DNA of 64,000 nt from contig NZ_JAMJFX010000016.1 in the NCBI RefSeq assembly GCF_023544865.1, positions 1 through 64,000 on the forward strand. The letters run 5' to 3'. Under the pieces are notes generated by a model, which had not been told where the DNA came from, searched no databases, and was given only the letters and a program-made list of their open reading frames with translations. Positions 8,719 to 19,266 of the stretch are shown here, piece by piece. The position numbers were made by a program, and so were the translations under genes. How positions within the stretch are numbered: position 1 is the first letter of the stretch; each line of letters begins with the position of its first letter. Source of the stretch: Phaeovulum molybdatiresistens (GTDB lineage Bacteria; Pseudomonadota; Alphaproteobacteria; Rhodobacterales; Rhodobacteraceae).

Positions 8719-8838
8719 TGCGCAAGGCATGGGCAAAGCCTTTGCAACATCGCGCATCCGCCGCGCTGCGACGTTGACAAGCGACCGCCATGCGGCAAAA
8801 GTGCGCGCAAGATGGATTTCAGTGGAAAGGTCCGATCC

Positions 8839-9396
8839 ATGACGCTTTCGAAGGCCCTTGTGCCCTCTCAGACGCTTGCCACCCGCGCCGCGATGGTGCT
8901 GGGCGGTTCCTTCCTGATCGCGGCGGCCTCGCAGGTGTCGGTTCCGATGTTCCCGGTGCCGATGACGCTGCAGACGCTGGCGATTCTGACCGTCGGCATG
9001 ACGATGGGCGCGCGGATGGGGCTGGCAACCGTTGCCGCCTGGCTGATGCAGGGCGCCTCGGGGCTGCCGGTCTTTGCGGGCGGTGCTTCGGCGGCGGCGC
9101 TGGTCGGGCCGACGGCCGGTTTCCTGTTCGGCTTTCTCGCGATGGTCGCGGTGGTGGGCTTTGCCTCGGATCGCGGTGTGAAATCGGTGCTGGGCCTGTC
9201 GGTGGCGGCGCTGGTTGCCTCGGCGGTGCTGTATCTGCCGGGTCTGGCCTGGCCCGCGCTGGTGATGGGCAAGTCGGTGCCCGATCTGATGGCAGGCTGG
9301 ATGCTGCCCTTCCTGGCGGGCGATGTGGTCAAGGCGGTTCTGGCCGCGCTGATCGTGGCCGGCGGCTGGAACGTGCTGAAGGCGCGCCGCGGCTGA
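8839..9396 (+). CDS. bioY: biotin transporter BioY (substrate-specific component)
   Basis: A 185-residue membrane protein, S component of an ECF-type biotin transporter. The conserved BioY block (M-F-P-V-P-M-T-L-Q-T, then G-L-P-V-F-A-G-G) is present, with about six membrane segments. The start at 8839 follows GGAAAGG at about 8824-8830. No bioM or bioN is adjacent; solitary BioY proteins are known to take up biotin or to share a module encoded elsewhere. A bidirectional terminator follows. Confidence 0.9.
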   Translation: MTLSKALVPSQTLATRAAMVLGGSFLIAAASQVSVPMFPVPMTLQTLAILTVGMTMGARMGLATVAAWLMQGASGLPVFAGGASAAALVGPTAGFLFGFLAMVAVVGFASDRGVKSVLGLSVAALVASAVLYLPGLAWPALVMGKSVPDLMAGWMLPFLAGDVVKAVLAALIVAGGWNVLKARRG

Positions 9397-9430
9397 ACCG
9401 CCGCGCCATCGGCCCTAGAAATCAAACAGG

Positions 9431-9454
9431 CGCCGCCCCCCGGGGCGGCGTTTT
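9431..9454. terminator. intrinsic terminator between bioY and the DUF1284 gene
   Basis: Stem CGCCGCCCC / GGGGCGGCG followed by TTTT on the plus strand, 35 bases after the bioY stop and abutting the 3' end of the convergent gene. Confidence 0.75.
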
Positions 9455-9873
9455 CAGTTTTGCGCCTGTAGCCGCGCCAGCGCCGCTTCGCACATGCCAA
9501 GCGCCAGCCACTGACAGGGCGCGCAGATGTCTTGCAAGATGCCCGGCGGCAGGGCGCGCATCCGCGCCTGCGCCGCGGCCCAGCTGATCCGGTCGCCGGC
9601 CGCCAGCCCCAAGGCGCGGGCATGGGCCGCATCCAGCCGCGCAATCCGGTCCGCGCTTACGCAGCCCGCGCCCCGGCGGGAGGGGCAGGGGGTGCAGATC
9701 GCATCGGCCGTGGCCGTCACCTCGATCTGGACATCGCCCCCGCCGGGCGCGCGCAGCCGGGCGTCAACGATCGCGACCATGTTCGCGGTGAAGTCTTCGG
9801 AATAGCCCTTGCCCTCAAAACCCAGGGCACAGAGGAAGTGATGCGGGCGAAAGCGGATCGGGGCATCGGTCAT
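9454..9873 (-). CDS. DUF1284 domain protein
   Basis: A 139-residue cysteine-containing protein with the DUF1284 opening R-P-H-H-F-L-C-A-L-G-F and conserved cysteines in C-T-P-C-P-S-R-R-G-A-G-C and I-C-A-P-C, which suggests an iron-sulfur or metal site. The function of the family is not known. The start at 9873 places the family motif eight residues in; an in-frame ATG at 9897 is the alternative. It lies downstream of gltA on the same strand, after a terminator. Confidence 0.7.
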   Translation of the reverse strand: MTDAPIRFRPHHFLCALGFEGKGYSEDFTANMVAIVDARLRAPGGGDVQIEVTATADAICTPCPSRRGAGCVSADRIARLDAAHARALGLAAGDRISWAAAQARMRALPPGILQDICAPCQWLALGMCEAALARLQAQN

Positions 9874-9909
9874 CGGGGCGGTCCTGCCGGTGATCATCGG
9901 GGCATGCGA

Positions 9910-9939
9910 AAAGGGGCCAGGGTTTCCCCCGGCCCCTTT
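9910..9939 (-). terminator. intrinsic terminator after gltA
   Basis: Stem AAAGGGGCC / GGCCCCTTT with a 12-base loop, followed on the minus strand by further T residues. It lies 17 bases after the gltA stop. Confidence 0.75.
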
Positions 9940-9956
9940 CAGAATGGGCGCAATCC

Positions 9957-11252
9957 TTAGCGCTTGTCCACGTCCTGATAGTCGCGCTTGGCCGGGCCGG
10001 TATAAAGCTGGCGCGGGCGGCCGATCTTCAGTTGCGGATCGTCGATCATCTCTTTCCACTGCGAAATCCAGCCCACCGTGCGCGACAGCGCGAAGATCGG
10101 CGTGAACATCGAGGTGGGGAAGCCCATCGCCTCAAGGATGATGCCCGAATAGAAATCGACGTTCGGATAGAGCTTCTTCGAGACGAAATATTCATCTTCC
10201 AGCGCGATCCGTTCCAGTTCCTTGGCGACCTGCAGGATCGGGTTGTTGTCCACCCCCAGAAGGCCCAGCACCTCATCGGCGGATTCCTTCATCACCTTGG
10301 CGCGCGGGTCGAAGTTCTTGTAGACGCGGTGGCCAAAGCCCATCAGGCGGAAGGGATCGTTCTTGTCCTTGGCGCGGGCCACGAATTCGGGGATGCGGTC
10401 CACGGTGCCGATTTCGCGCAGCATTTCCAGGCAGGCCTGGTTGGCGCCGCCATGCGCCGGCCCCCAGAGACAGGCGATACCGGCCGCGATGCAGGCAAAC
10501 GGGTTGGCCCCCGACGACCCCGCCAGACGCACGGTCGAGGTCGACGCGTTCTGTTCGTGGTCGGCATGCAGCATCATGATCCGGTCCATCGCCTTGGCAA
10601 GCGCGGGCTGAACCTTGTATTCCTCGGCCGGGACCGAGAAGCACATGTGCAGGAAGTTCGACGCGTAATCCAGATCATTGCGCGGATAGACGAAGGGCTG
10701 GCCGATCGAATATTTATAGGCCATTGCCGCGATCGTGGGCAGCTTGGCGATCATGCGGATCGCGGCGACCTCACGGTGCCAGGGATCGTTGATGTCAAGG
10801 CTGTCGTGATAGAAGGCCGACAGCGCGCCGACCACGCCCACCATCGTCGCCATCGGGTGGCTGTCACGCCGGAACCCGCGGAAGAAATAGTGGATCTGTT
10901 CGTGCAGCATCGTGTGGCGGGTGATGCGGTTTTCGAAATCCTCCATCTTCTGGCGGTTCGGCAGTTCGCCGTTCAGCAGCAGGTAGCAGACTTCCAGATA
11001 GTGCGAATGATGCGCCAGCTGTTCGATCGGATAGCCGCGGTGCAGCAGTTCACCCTTGTCACCGTCGATATAGGTGATCGCGGATTCGCAGGACGCGGTT
11101 GAGGTGAACCCGGGGTCGAAGGTGAAAACATCGGCCTGACCATAAAGCTTGCGGATATCCAGCACATCCGGCCCGACGGTCGGCGACATGATAGGCAGGT
11201 CGTAGCTTTTGTTGTCCAGCATCAGCGTGGCGGATCTGTTCTTGTCTGCCAT
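9957..11252 (-). CDS. gltA: citrate synthase, type II
   Basis: A 431-residue enzyme that condenses oxaloacetate and acetyl-CoA to citrate at the entry of the TCA cycle. Length and N-terminal extension match the hexameric Gram-negative type. Active-site regions are visible: W-G-P-A-H-G-G-A-N with its His, [12 protein letters not shown] with the catalytic Asp. AAAGGGA precedes the start. gltX lies 76 bases upstream on the same strand. Confidence 0.96.
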   Translation of the reverse strand: MADKNRSATLMLDNKSYDLPIMSPTVGPDVLDIRKLYGQADVFTFDPGFTSTASCESAITYIDGDKGELLHRGYPIEQLAHHSHYLEVCYLLLNGELPNRQKMEDFENRITRHTMLHEQIHYFFRGFRRDSHPMATMVGVVGALSAFYHDSLDINDPWHREVAAIRMIAKLPTIAAMAYKYSIGQPFVYPRNDLDYASNFLHMCFSVPAEEYKVQPALAKAMDRIMMLHADHEQNASTSTVRLAGSSGANPFACIAAGIACLWGPAHGGANQACLEMLREIGTVDRIPEFVARAKDKNDPFRLMGFGHRVYKNFDPRAKVMKESADEVLGLLGVDNNPILQVAKELERIALEDEYFVSKKLYPNVDFYSGIILEAMGFPTSMFTPIFALSRTVGWISQWKEMIDDPQLKIGRPRQLYTGPAKRDYQDVDKR

Positions 11253-11328
11253 GTAAATCCCTTTCCTGTCGTCCGGCTGGGCCGCGCCGGGGGGTCGTTT
11301 CCGGGTGACCGGATAAGGCGGTCGGGCC

Positions 11329-12729
11329 TCAGGCCGCCTGGTCGTTCAATCTGGCCAGCGTTTCGGCGCGGCCAAGCACAAGCATCATGTCGAACACGCT
11401 GGGGGTGACTGCGCGCCCGGCAAGGGCGGCGCGCAGGGGGGCGGCAAGCTTGCCCAGACCCGTCCCATGCGCCTCTGCAACCCGCTGCACGGCAGCCTCC
11501 AGCTCTTCGCGTGACCAGCTAGCATCTTGCAGATGCGGCGTCAATTCTGCCAGTATACCACGGGATACCGGGTCCAGTGCCTTGGCCGCCCGATCATCCA
11601 GGTCCAGCGGCCGGTCTGCCAGAACAAAATAAGCCTTTTCAAGAAGTTCCGGGAAGGTCTTGGCGCGATCCTTCAGGCAGTACATCGCCCGCGCCAGACC
11701 GTCGCGCTGCGCCGCGCGCAACGCGGGCTGGCCGGCGGCGGCCAGATAGCCCTCAATCTCGGTCACCAGGGCGGCATCGTCCATAACCGCGATATGCTGG
11801 CCGCAGATGTTTTCCAGCTTCTTGAAGTCCAGCCGCGCCGGCGCGCGCCCGATTCCCGACAGGTCGAACCAGTCACGGGCCTGGGCATCGGTAAAGAATT
11901 CGTCGTCCCCGTGGCTCCAGCCCAGGCGGCACAGATAGTTGCGCATGCCCGCGGCGGGGTAGCCCATCGCCTGATATTCTTCGAGCCCCACGGCGCCGTG
12001 GCGCTTGGACAGTTTCTTGCCATCGGGCCCGTGGATCAGCGGAATATGCGCGAAAACCGGCACATCCCAGCCCATCGCGTGATAGATCTGCACCTGCCGT
12101 GCGGCATTGGTCAGGTGGTCATCCCCCCGGATCACATGGGTCACGCCCATGTCATGGTCATCCACTACAACAGCCAACATGTAGGTCGGCGTACCATCAG
12201 ACCGTAAACAAACCATGTCGTCCAGCTGGTCATTGCGGAAGGTCACATCGCCCTGCACCTGATCGTGGATCACCGTGACGCCTTCGCGCGGGGCCTTCAG
12301 GCGGATCACATAGGGCGCATCGGGGTGGGTCGCGGGGTCGGCATCACGCCACGGGCTTTGGAACAGGGTCGATTTCCCCTCGGCCCGGGCAGATTCGCGA
12401 AAGGCCTCGATTTCCTCTTGCGTGGAAAAGCATTTGTAGGCCCCGCCACGGGCCAGCATTTCGCGCGCCACCTCGGCATGGCGGTCGCGGCCTTCGAACT
12501 GGCTGACCGCCTCGCCGTCCCAATCCAGGCCCAGCCAGGTCAGGCCCTTAAGAATCGCTGCTGTCGCCTCTGGGGTGGACCGTTCGCGGTCGGTATCCTC
12601 GATGCGCAGCAGGAACCTGCCGCCACGGCCGCGCGCGTAAAGCCAGTTGAACAGCGCCGTGCGCGCGCCCCCGATATGCAGATACCCCGTGGGCGAGGGG
12701 GCGAAGCGGGTGACGATCTGTTGGGTCAT
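11329..12729 (-). CDS. gltX: glutamate-tRNA ligase
   Basis: A 466-residue class I aminoacyl-tRNA synthetase that charges tRNA-Glu (and in many alphaproteobacteria tRNA-Gln). The HIGH-type motif reads Y-L-H-I-G-G at about residue 16, and the KMSKS-type motif reads K-L-S-K-R-H-G near residue 240. The start at 12729 is chosen because the protein then opens with T-R-F-A-P-S-P-T-G; the longer frame upstream belongs to the divergent comEC start region. Alphaproteobacteria often have two GltX paralogues; only one is in this window. Confidence 0.95.
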   Translation of the reverse strand: MTQQIVTRFAPSPTGYLHIGGARTALFNWLYARGRGGRFLLRIEDTDRERSTPEATAAILKGLTWLGLDWDGEAVSQFEGRDRHAEVAREMLARGGAYKCFSTQEEIEAFRESARAEGKSTLFQSPWRDADPATHPDAPYVIRLKAPREGVTVIHDQVQGDVTFRNDQLDDMVCLRSDGTPTYMLAVVVDDHDMGVTHVIRGDDHLTNAARQVQIYHAMGWDVPVFAHIPLIHGPDGKKLSKRHGAVGLEEYQAMGYPAAGMRNYLCRLGWSHGDDEFFTDAQARDWFDLSGIGRAPARLDFKKLENICGQHIAVMDDAALVTEIEGYLAAAGQPALRAAQRDGLARAMYCLKDRAKTFPELLEKAYFVLADRPLDLDDRAAKALDPVSRGILAELTPHLQDASWSREELEAAVQRVAEAHGTGLGKLAAPLRAALAGRAVTPSVFDMMLVLGRAETLARLNDQAA

Positions 12730-12808
12730 AAGCGCGTTAACCTTTCGGAAACCATGAAGCCATAGGCTTTGAGCAAGGTCATAAGCAGGGACGGGCGGAG
12801 AAACAAGC

Positions 12809-14917
12809 GTGGCAACCACGGCTGGGGCAGCTTGGATGGCGGGCAGGGGCGCGGCGGCGTGGCGGCTTGCGGCCCTGTGGCGTGCGGCCCTGGGCGGCGC
12901 GAACCGGCCGCTTGCGGCCCTTTCGGCGGCGCGGGCGCAGCTGTTCCTTTGGGCGCCGCTTGGCCTGTCGGCTGGCATCGGCGGCTATTTCGCAGCGGGC
13001 GCCGAGCCGGGGCCCGCGGTCTGGGCAAGCGCCGTCGCGGTGGCATTGCTGGGCGCCGCGGCCTGGGCACGCGGACCCGAGCCTGCGCGCTTTCCCGCGG
13101 CCCTTCTGGTGCTGGCGGCCTGCGGGCTGATGCTGGCGGGGCTGCGAGCGCAATCCGTTGCGGCGCCCGTCCTGCCCTGGCGCTATTACGGCCCGGTTGA
13201 GGGCCGCATCGTCGAGATCGACCGATCCGGCAGCGACCGCATCCGCCTGACGCTGGATCAGGTGGTGCTGGACCGCATGGCCCCCGCCGCCACGCCCGCG
13301 CGCATCCGCATCGCGCTGCACGGCGATCAGGGCCATCTGAACCCCGTGCCCGGGCTGCGGGTCATGACGACCGCCCATCTGGCGCCGCCTTCGGGCCCGG
13401 CCGCGCCGGGGGCCTACGACTTTCGCCGTCACGCCTGGTTCGCGGGGCTGGGGGCGGTGGGCTATGCGCGCGCGCCGGTGCTGGTTGCGGCCCCGCCCGA
13501 CCCGGACAGCTGGGCGCTGGCCGGTCACCGCGCCCGGATGCGCCTGTCAGCCGCCATTCAGGCCCGCATCCCCGGCCAGCCGGGCGCGGTGGCGGCGGCG
13601 CTGATGACCGGCGACCGATCCGCCATTTCCGAGGCCACGAATGAGGTGATGCGGGTGTCGAACCTGTATCACATCATTTCGATTTCCGGGCTGCACATGG
13701 GCATGCTGGCGGGCTTTGTCTTTGCCGCCCTGCGCTATGGGCTGGCGGCGGCGGGCAGGCCCGCGCTGCGCTGGCCTGCCAAGAAGATCGCGGCGCTGGT
13801 GGCGCTTCTGGCGGCGACGGTCTATCTGTGGCTTGCGGGGCCGCAGGTGGCCACGCAGCGCGCCTATCTGATGGCGGCGGTGATGCTGCTGGCGGTGCTG
13901 GTGGACCGGCGCGCCTTTTCGCTGCGTACGGTGGCGCTGGCGGCGTTGATCCTGCTGATTTGGGAACCCGAAAGCCTGACCGAGCCGGGGTTTCAGATGT
14001 CCTTCGGCGCGACCGTCGCGCTGATCCTGTGCTATCAGCCCTGGGCCCGGCTGGCGCCGCGCGTGCCCGCGCTACTGCGCCCGGTGGCGATGCTGGTGAT
14101 CTCCTCGCTGGCGGCGGGGCTGGCCACGGCGCCGATTGCCGCCGCGCATTTCAGCCGGATGTCGGAATACGGGCTGCTGGCGAACCTGCTGGCCGTGCCG
14201 GTCATGGGCACGCTGGTGATGCCCGCGGGTGTGATCGCGGCCTGCCTTGCACCGCTGGGTCTGGCGGGCCCGGCGCTGTGGGTGATGGAACAGGGCACCG
14301 CCTGGATGATCCTTGTTGCCGAATTCGTGGCCGGGCTGGATGGCGCAATCATTGCCGTGCCCGCGCCCGGGCCGATCGTCCTGCCCTTGATGGCGGTCGG
14401 GGCGCTGGTCGCGGTGCTGGCGCGGGGGGTGGGGCGCAGCCTCGGCGTCGCGGCGGTGCTGTTGGCAGGCGGGCTTTGGGCGCAGGGACAGCGCCCGGAC
14501 CTGCTGATCGCGCCCGAGGGCGAACTTGTCGGTCTGATGGGCCCCGAGGGCCGGATCTTTTCCCGCAACGGCGCGGATTTTATCGGCGACAGCTGGCTTG
14601 AGGCCGACGGCGATCCCGCCCGCACCCCGCAGGCCGCTGCGCGACCCGGATTTTCCGGTCCCAACGGCGCGCGCCAAGCGGATTTCGCGGGCCAGCCGCT
14701 GATCCACCTGACCGGCAAGGGGGCCGTCGAGCGGCTAGCGTCTGCGTGCCGGCCCGGCGCGCGGGTGATCCTGGCCGATCGCGCGCCCGCGGGGCCTGTG
14801 GCCTGCGATCTGTGGGACCAGACCCGCCTGCGCGCAACCGGCGCCGTGGCGATCTGGGCCGACGGGGGTATCGAAACCACCGCCGCCCGCGCCGGAACCA
14901 GGCCCTGGACCCGTTAG
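12809..14917 (+). CDS. comEC: ComEC/Rec2-family competence-type membrane protein
   Basis: A 702-residue polytopic membrane protein. An N-terminal DUF4131-like region (about 40-190) is followed by the competence domain with the conserved block [13 protein letters not shown] near residue 285 and many hydrophobic segments. The C-terminal 140 residues are soluble and are shorter than the beta-lactamase-like domain of classical ComEC. GTG start at 12809 with GGCGGAG eight bases upstream. ComEC forms the inner-membrane DNA channel in natural transformation; no other competence gene lies in the window, so an active role is unproven. Confidence 0.85.
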   Translation: MATTAGAAWMAGRGAAAWRLAALWRAALGGANRPLAALSAARAQLFLWAPLGLSAGIGGYFAAGAEPGPAVWASAVAVALLGAAAWARGPEPARFPAALLVLAACGLMLAGLRAQSVAAPVLPWRYYGPVEGRIVEIDRSGSDRIRLTLDQVVLDRMAPAATPARIRIALHGDQGHLNPVPGLRVMTTAHLAPPSGPAAPGAYDFRRHAWFAGLGAVGYARAPVLVAAPPDPDSWALAGHRARMRLSAAIQARIPGQPGAVAAALMTGDRSAISEATNEVMRVSNLYHIISISGLHMGMLAGFVFAALRYGLAAAGRPALRWPAKKIAALVALLAATVYLWLAGPQVATQRAYLMAAVMLLAVLVDRRAFSLRTVALAALILLIWEPESLTEPGFQMSFGATVALILCYQPWARLAPRVPALLRPVAMLVISSLAAGLATAPIAAAHFSRMSEYGLLANLLAVPVMGTLVMPAGVIAACLAPLGLAGPALWVMEQGTAWMILVAEFVAGLDGAIIAVPAPGPIVLPLMAVGALVAVLARGVGRSLGVAAVLLAGGLWAQGQRPDLLIAPEGELVGLMGPEGRIFSRNGADFIGDSWLEADGDPARTPQAAARPGFSGPNGARQADFAGQPLIHLTGKGAVERLASACRPGARVILADRAPAGPVACDLWDQTRLRATGAVAIWADGGIETTAARAGTRPWTR

Positions 14918-14970
14918 GCCCGGCCCACCGATCCCGTCGCTATCAAGCAACCCCGGCGCTTACGATGCCG

Positions 14971-15007
14971 CTTCGGCTTTGCCCAAATATCCCCGCCGGA
15001 GGCTTCC
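14971..15007 (-). repeat. dispersed 37-bp repeat, copy A
   Basis: Intergenic copy between the convergent comEC and lexA genes. On the minus strand it is identical over 37 bases to copy C at 53282-53318; the shared core is GCCTCCGGCGGGGATATTTG followed by GGCAAAGCCGAAG. Confidence 0.85.
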
Positions 15008-15029
15008 GCCCCCGGCTACCCGCGACTGG

Positions 15030-15716
15030 TCAATAGCTGCGGATCAGCCCCACCAGGCGGCCCTGCACGCGCACCTGATCTTCGCGCAGAACGCGCGTTT
15101 CATAGGCCGGGTTCGCCGCTTCCAGCGCGATCATCCCGCCGCGGCGGCGATAGCGTTTCAACGTCGCCTCATGTCCCTCGACCAGCGCCACGACGATGTC
15201 GCCGTTGTCCGCCGTGCCCTGTTCGCGGATCACCACGATGTCGCCATCGTTGATCCCCGCCTCGATCATCGAATCGCCCTTGACCTCCAGCGCGTAATGC
15301 TGGCCCCGGCCCGACAGCATCGCGCCCGGCACCGCCACATGGTGCGACACTTCGGAAATCGCCTCGATCGGCACACCCGCCGCGATGCGCCCCATCACCG
15401 GCAGTTCCAGCGCCTGGGTCGCCGCCACCGGCAGCGCGTCCTTGGGCGGATCTGCCCTTTCCCCCGCAATCACGCGCGGGGCAAAGCCGCGCTTTTCCAT
15501 GGCTTCGGGCAGTTTCACGATCTCGATCGCGCGGGCGCGGTGGGCCAGCCGGCGGATGAAGCCGCGTTCTTCCAGCGCGGTGATCAGCCGGTGAATGCCG
15601 GATTTCGACCGCAGGTCCAGCGCCTCTTTCATTTCGTCGAAAGACGGGGGCACCCCGTCGCGCGCCACCCGTTTCTGGATGAAGTCAAGCAGTTCCAACT
15701 GTTTGCGCGTCAGCAT
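15030..15716 (-). CDS. lexA: LexA repressor
   Basis: A 228-residue SOS repressor and self-cleaving protease. The N-terminal winged helix spans residues 1-70 ([12 protein letters not shown]). The cleavage site A-G lies in G-R-I-A-A-G-V-P, the catalytic Ser in G-D-S-M-I-E-A-G, and the Lys in E-A-T-L-K-R near residue 200. It is autoregulated: three phased GTTC half-sites overlap its promoter. It is monocistronic here, with its promoter between lexA and moeA, although moeA is on the same strand upstream. Confidence 0.96.
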   Translation of the reverse strand: MLTRKQLELLDFIQKRVARDGVPPSFDEMKEALDLRSKSGIHRLITALEERGFIRRLAHRARAIEIVKLPEAMEKRGFAPRVIAGERADPPKDALPVAATQALELPVMGRIAAGVPIEAISEVSHHVAVPGAMLSGRGQHYALEVKGDSMIEAGINDGDIVVIREQGTADNGDIVVALVEGHEATLKRYRRRGGMIALEAANPAYETRVLREDQVRVQGRLVGLIRSY

Positions 15717-15748
15717 CGGGCACCTTCCTGGATCACGGGGTCACGGGT

Positions 15749-15774
15749 GTTCACCCAAAGTTCTAAGGGCGTTC
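15749..15774. promoter_or_regulatory. triple SOS box (LexA operator)
   Basis: Three GTTC tetramers at 15749, 15760 and 15771 are spaced exactly 11 bases apart (GTTC-N7-GTTC-N7-GTTC), giving two overlapping copies of the alphaproteobacterial LexA box. The middle copy is part of the predicted -10 element of lexA. Confidence 0.9.
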
Positions 15775-15788
15775 CCGTTTCGTGTCAA
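15760..15788 (-). promoter_or_regulatory. lexA promoter
   Basis: On the minus strand, TTGACA (15788-15783), a 17-base spacer and TAGAAC (15765-15760). The SOS half-sites cover the spacer, the -10 element and the start region, so bound LexA would block RNA polymerase. Confidence 0.75.
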
Positions 15789-15816
15789 CGTCCGCGTGCA
15801 AGCCCCGTGCAAGCCC

Positions 15817-16998
15817 CTAGATCGGCAGATACTCCACGATCTCGCGCGCGCGCCGTGGCCCGTCGCCCATCGGCCGGATCAGCAGCGCATCGGCCTGGGC
15901 CAAAAGGCCAAGCAGGGCGGAATCCTGATTGGTGAAGGGCGTGATCCGGGGCAGGCCATCGCCCGGACTCAGCCGCGCGCGCATGTAATGCGTACGCGGG
16001 CCGGTCGGGCCCTGATCGGCGTCCAGCACCGCGCGCAGCGGGCGGGGGCGGTCGTCCAGCCCCTGCATCGCGCCCAGCAGCGGCAGCAGGAACAGATGCG
16101 CGCAAACCACGGCCGAAACCGGATTGCCCGGCAGCCCCAGCATCGCCGCCGCGCCTATGCGCCCCGCCATCAGGGGCTTGCCGGGGCGCATCGCAATCTT
16201 CCAGAAGGACCGTTCCAGCCCCAGATCGGCCGCGACCTTGCCCACCAGATCATGTTCCCCGACCGAGGCCCCGCCTGAGGTGACGATCAGATCGGCGCCC
16301 TGCGCCAGGCCAAAGGTGAAGCGCAGGCTGTCTTCGGTGTCGCGCGCGATCGGCAGCATCCGCACCTCGGCGCCCGCTGCTTCGGCCAGCGCCGCCAGCA
16401 CAAAGGAATTCGAACACAGGATCTGGTCGGGGCCGGGGGTCTCGCCGGGCATCACCAGCTCATCGCCGGTGGCCATGATCGCCACGACCGGGCGGCGCGC
16501 CACGACCACCTCGGCCACATTCATCGCCGCCAGCAGCGCCAGATCGCGGGCGCCCAGCCGACGCGGGGCGGACAGTTCCTGACCTTTGCGGAAATCCTGG
16601 CCCAGCGGGCGGATATTGTCGTGATCCGACAGCCGGTCGGGCAGGGTGATCGTGTCGCCCGCCCGCGTGACGTCTTCCTGCAGCACGACGGCGCCTGCAC
16701 CGGGCGGCACCGGCGCGCCGGTGAAGATGCGCACCGCCTGACCGGGGGCCACCGGTGCGCTGTGGGCGCGTCCCGCGGCGGCCTCGCCCCGCACGGTCAG
16801 CACCGCGCCGGGGCGGTGATCCTCGGCCCGGATCGCATAGCCATCCATCGCCGAGGCGGCGAAGGGCGGCTGATCCAGCCCCGCCACCGCTGGCGCCGCC
16901 AGCACCCGGCCAAGGGCCGCGCGCAGCGGCACGGTTTCGGTTGCAGGCGGGCCCGCCAAGGCCAGAACCCGATCCAGCGCCTCTTCGACCGTTATCAT
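15817..16998 (-). CDS. moeA: molybdopterin molybdenumtransferase MoeA
   Basis: A 393-residue enzyme that inserts molybdate into adenylylated molybdopterin, the last step of molybdenum cofactor synthesis. The opening V-E-E-A-L-D-R-V-L, the block D-G-Y-A-I-R-A-E and the molybdate-site region G-G-A-S-V-G-E-H-D are MoeA hallmarks. The ATG at 16998 shares one base with the moaC stop; a GTG one codon earlier is also possible. It ends a trpGDC-moaC-moeA operon. Confidence 0.94.
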   Translation of the reverse strand: MITVEEALDRVLALAGPPATETVPLRAALGRVLAAPAVAGLDQPPFAASAMDGYAIRAEDHRPGAVLTVRGEAAAGRAHSAPVAPGQAVRIFTGAPVPPGAGAVVLQEDVTRAGDTITLPDRLSDHDNIRPLGQDFRKGQELSAPRRLGARDLALLAAMNVAEVVVARRPVVAIMATGDELVMPGETPGPDQILCSNSFVLAALAEAAGAEVRMLPIARDTEDSLRFTFGLAQGADLIVTSGGASVGEHDLVGKVAADLGLERSFWKIAMRPGKPLMAGRIGAAAMLGLPGNPVSAVVCAHLFLLPLLGAMQGLDDRPRPLRAVLDADQGPTGPRTHYMRARLSPGDGLPRITPFTNQDSALLGLLAQADALLIRPMGDGPRRAREIVEYLPI

Positions 16999-17471
16999 CA
17001 CTCTGCCTCGTAACGGCCTGATTTGCCGCCTTCTTTCAAGGTTACGCGAATGCCCTCGATGCGCATGGATTTTTCCACGGCCTTCAGCATGTCATAGACC
17101 GTCAGCGCCGCCACGCTGACCGCGGTCAGCGCCTCCATCTCCACGCCGGTCTGGCCGGTGGTCTTGACCGTGGCGGTAATCCGCACGCCCGGCAGCGCCG
17201 TATCGGGCACCAGATCCAGGCTGACCTTGGTGATCGGCAGCGGATGGCACAGCGGGATCAGGTCAGCGGTGCGTTTCGCCGCCATGATCCCCGCAACCCG
17301 CGCGATGCCCAGCACATCACCCTTTTTTGCACTGCCCGCCAGCACATGGGCCAGCGTCTCGGGCTGCATCACCACCGCGCCTTCGGCGGTGGCGCTGCGT
17401 TTGGTCACCGCCTTGGCCGAAACATCGACCATATGCGCCTGACCCTGATCGTCGAAATGTGTCAGGCTCAT
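16998..17471 (-). CDS. moaC: cyclic pyranopterin monophosphate synthase
   Basis: A 157-residue enzyme for the second part of the first step of molybdenum cofactor synthesis, acting with MoaA. Conserved blocks: V-D-V-S-A-K near residue 15, L-I-P-L-C-H-P-L near residue 73, and [17 protein letters not shown] near residue 112. Its start overlaps the trpC stop by four bases; its stop touches the moeA start. Confidence 0.95.
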   Translation of the reverse strand: MSLTHFDDQGQAHMVDVSAKAVTKRSATAEGAVVMQPETLAHVLAGSAKKGDVLGIARVAGIMAAKRTADLIPLCHPLPITKVSLDLVPDTALPGVRITATVKTTGQTGVEMEALTAVSVAALTVYDMLKAVEKSMRIEGIRVTLKEGGKSGRYEAE

Positions 17472-18259
17472 GCGACCTCCAGCAGCTGGCGGGTGGCGGC
17501 GGCGACATCGGCCTGCCGCATCAGGCTTTCCCCGATCAGGAAGCGCCGCGCGCCGACCTGCGCCATCGCGGCCAGATCGGCGGGGGTGAACAGCCCGCTT
17601 TCACAGACCAGATCGCGGCCCGCCGGGATATGCGGCGCAAGGTCACGCGTTACATCAAGTGTGACCTCGAAGGTCTTGAGATTGCGGTTGTTTACCCCGA
17701 TCAGCGACGATTTCAACGCCAGCGCCCGATCCAGTTCGGCGCGGTCATGCACCTCGATCAGCACATCCATGCCCCAATGGATCGCGGCGTCTTCCAGATC
17801 GCGCGCTAACGCATCCTCGACCGAGGCCATGATGATCAGGATGCAATCGGCGCCCCAGGCGCGGGCCTCGGCCACCTGGTAGGTGTCATAGAGGAAATCC
17901 TTGCGCAGCGCGGGCAGGTCGCAGGCCGCGCGCGCCGCGGTCAGGAATTCGGGCGCGCCCTGAAAGCTGGGCGCATCGGTCAGCACCGACAGGCAGGCGG
18001 CGCCCCCGGCCTCATAGGCGCGGGCCAGGGCGGGGGGATCGAAATCCGGGCGGATCAGCCCTTTCGAGGGGCTGGCCTTCTTGATTTCCGCGATCAGCCC
18101 ATAGCCGGTGGCCGCGACCTTGCGGCTCAGCGCCGCGGCAAAGCCACGCACCGGGCCCGCGTCGCGCGCTGCGGCCTCAACCTCGGCCAGCGGGCGGGCG
18201 GCCTTGGCGGCGGCGATTTCGTCCAGCTTGTAGGCCTTGATCCTGTCCAGAATGTTCAT
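17468..18259 (-). CDS. trpC: indole-3-glycerol phosphate synthase
   Basis: A 263-residue TIM-barrel enzyme of tryptophan synthesis. The catalytic block [10 protein letters not shown] near residue 55 and the later [10 protein letters not shown] are diagnostic. It is monofunctional, without a TrpF domain. Starts and stops overlap by four bases with trpD upstream and moaC downstream. Confidence 0.96.
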   Translation of the reverse strand: MNILDRIKAYKLDEIAAAKAARPLAEVEAAARDAGPVRGFAAALSRKVAATGYGLIAEIKKASPSKGLIRPDFDPPALARAYEAGGAACLSVLTDAPSFQGAPEFLTAARAACDLPALRKDFLYDTYQVAEARAWGADCILIIMASVEDALARDLEDAAIHWGMDVLIEVHDRAELDRALALKSSLIGVNNRNLKTFEVTLDVTRDLAPHIPAGRDLVCESGLFTPADLAAMAQVGARRFLIGESLMRQADVAAATRQLLEVA

Positions 18260-19266
18260 GCCGTCACCGCCTTCAGCGCATCCAGTTTCGCCTGTGCCGC
18301 GCCGCTGTCGATGCTTTCGGATGCCAGCGCCACGCCCTCTTTCAGATCGGCGGCGCGCCCCGCCACCACCAGCGCGGCGGCCGCGTTCAGCAGCACCGCA
18401 TCGCGATAGGCCCCCCGCGCGCCGACCAGCAGGCCCGCGAAGGCACGGGCGTTTTCCGCCGGTTCGCCGCCGATGATCGCCTCGAACGGATGGACGGGCA
18501 GGCCCGCATCCTCGGGGTGGATTTCGAATTCGCGCACCGTGCCGCCTTGCAGCGCGGCCACCCAGCTGATCCCGGCGATCGACAGCTCATCCGTGCCGTC
18601 GCCGCCATGCACCAGCCAGGCCGCCTCGGACCCAAGCGCCTGCAGCACCTCGGCCATGGGGCGGATCCAGCGGCGCGAAAAGGCGCCGGTCAGCTGCCGT
18701 TTCACGCCTGCCGGGTTGGTCAGCGGCCCCAGCAGGTTGAAGATCGTGCGCGTGCCCAGTTCCACCCGCGTCGGCCCGATATGCTTCATCGCCGGGTGAT
18801 GCATCGGCGCCATCATGAAGGCGATGCCCGCCTGGTCCAGCGCGCGTTCGGCCACCTCGGGGCCCTTCATCACATCCAGCCCCAGCGCGCTCAACGCATC
18901 CGCCGCCCCCGATTTCGACGACAGGTTGCGGTTGCCATGCTTGGCCACCGGCACACCCGCGCCCGCCACCACAAAGGCCGTCGCGGTGGAAATGTTCAGC
19001 GTGCCCTTGCCATCGCCCCCGGTGCCGACGATGTCCATCGCGCCTTCGGGGGCGCGCACACGGTTCATCTTGGCGCGCATCACGCTGGCGGCGGCGGTGA
19101 TTTCCTCGACCGTTTCGCCCCGCGTGCGCAGCGCCATCAGCAGCCCGCCCATCTGGGACGGGGTCGCGGCGCCGTCGAACAGCACCTCAAAGGCGGCCTC
19201 GGCCTCGGCCCGGGTCAGCGGGCGGTCGGCGGCGTGGCCGATCAGCGGGCGGATATCGCCTGTCAT
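18256..19266 (-). CDS. trpD: anthranilate phosphoribosyltransferase
   Basis: A 336-residue enzyme that transfers phosphoribose to anthranilate. The PRPP-binding motif [11 protein letters not shown] near residue 80 and the K-H-G-N-R block are clear. It is not fused to TrpG, unlike the enterobacterial form. Translationally coupled to trpG (upstream) and trpC (downstream) through four-base overlaps. Confidence 0.96.
   Translation of the reverse strand: MTGDIRPLIGHAADRPLTRAEAEAAFEVLFDGAATPSQMGGLLMALRTRGETVEEITAAASVMRAKMNRVRAPEGAMDIVGTGGDGKGTLNISTATAFVVAGAGVPVAKHGNRNLSSKSGAADALSALGLDVMKGPEVAERALDQAGIAFMMAPMHHPAMKHIGPTRVELGTRTIFNLLGPLTNPAGVKRQLTGAFSRRWIRPMAEVLQALGSEAAWLVHGGDGTDELSIAGISWVAALQGGTVREFEIHPEDAGLPVHPFEAIIGGEPAENARAFAGLLVGARGAYRDAVLLNAAAALVVAGRAADLKEGVALASESIDSGAAQAKLDALKAVTA

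Noticed and set aside
8615..8838. BioR operator upstream of bioY
   Set aside because: No TTATnnATAA-like palindrome is present; the palindrome that is present has a different sequence.
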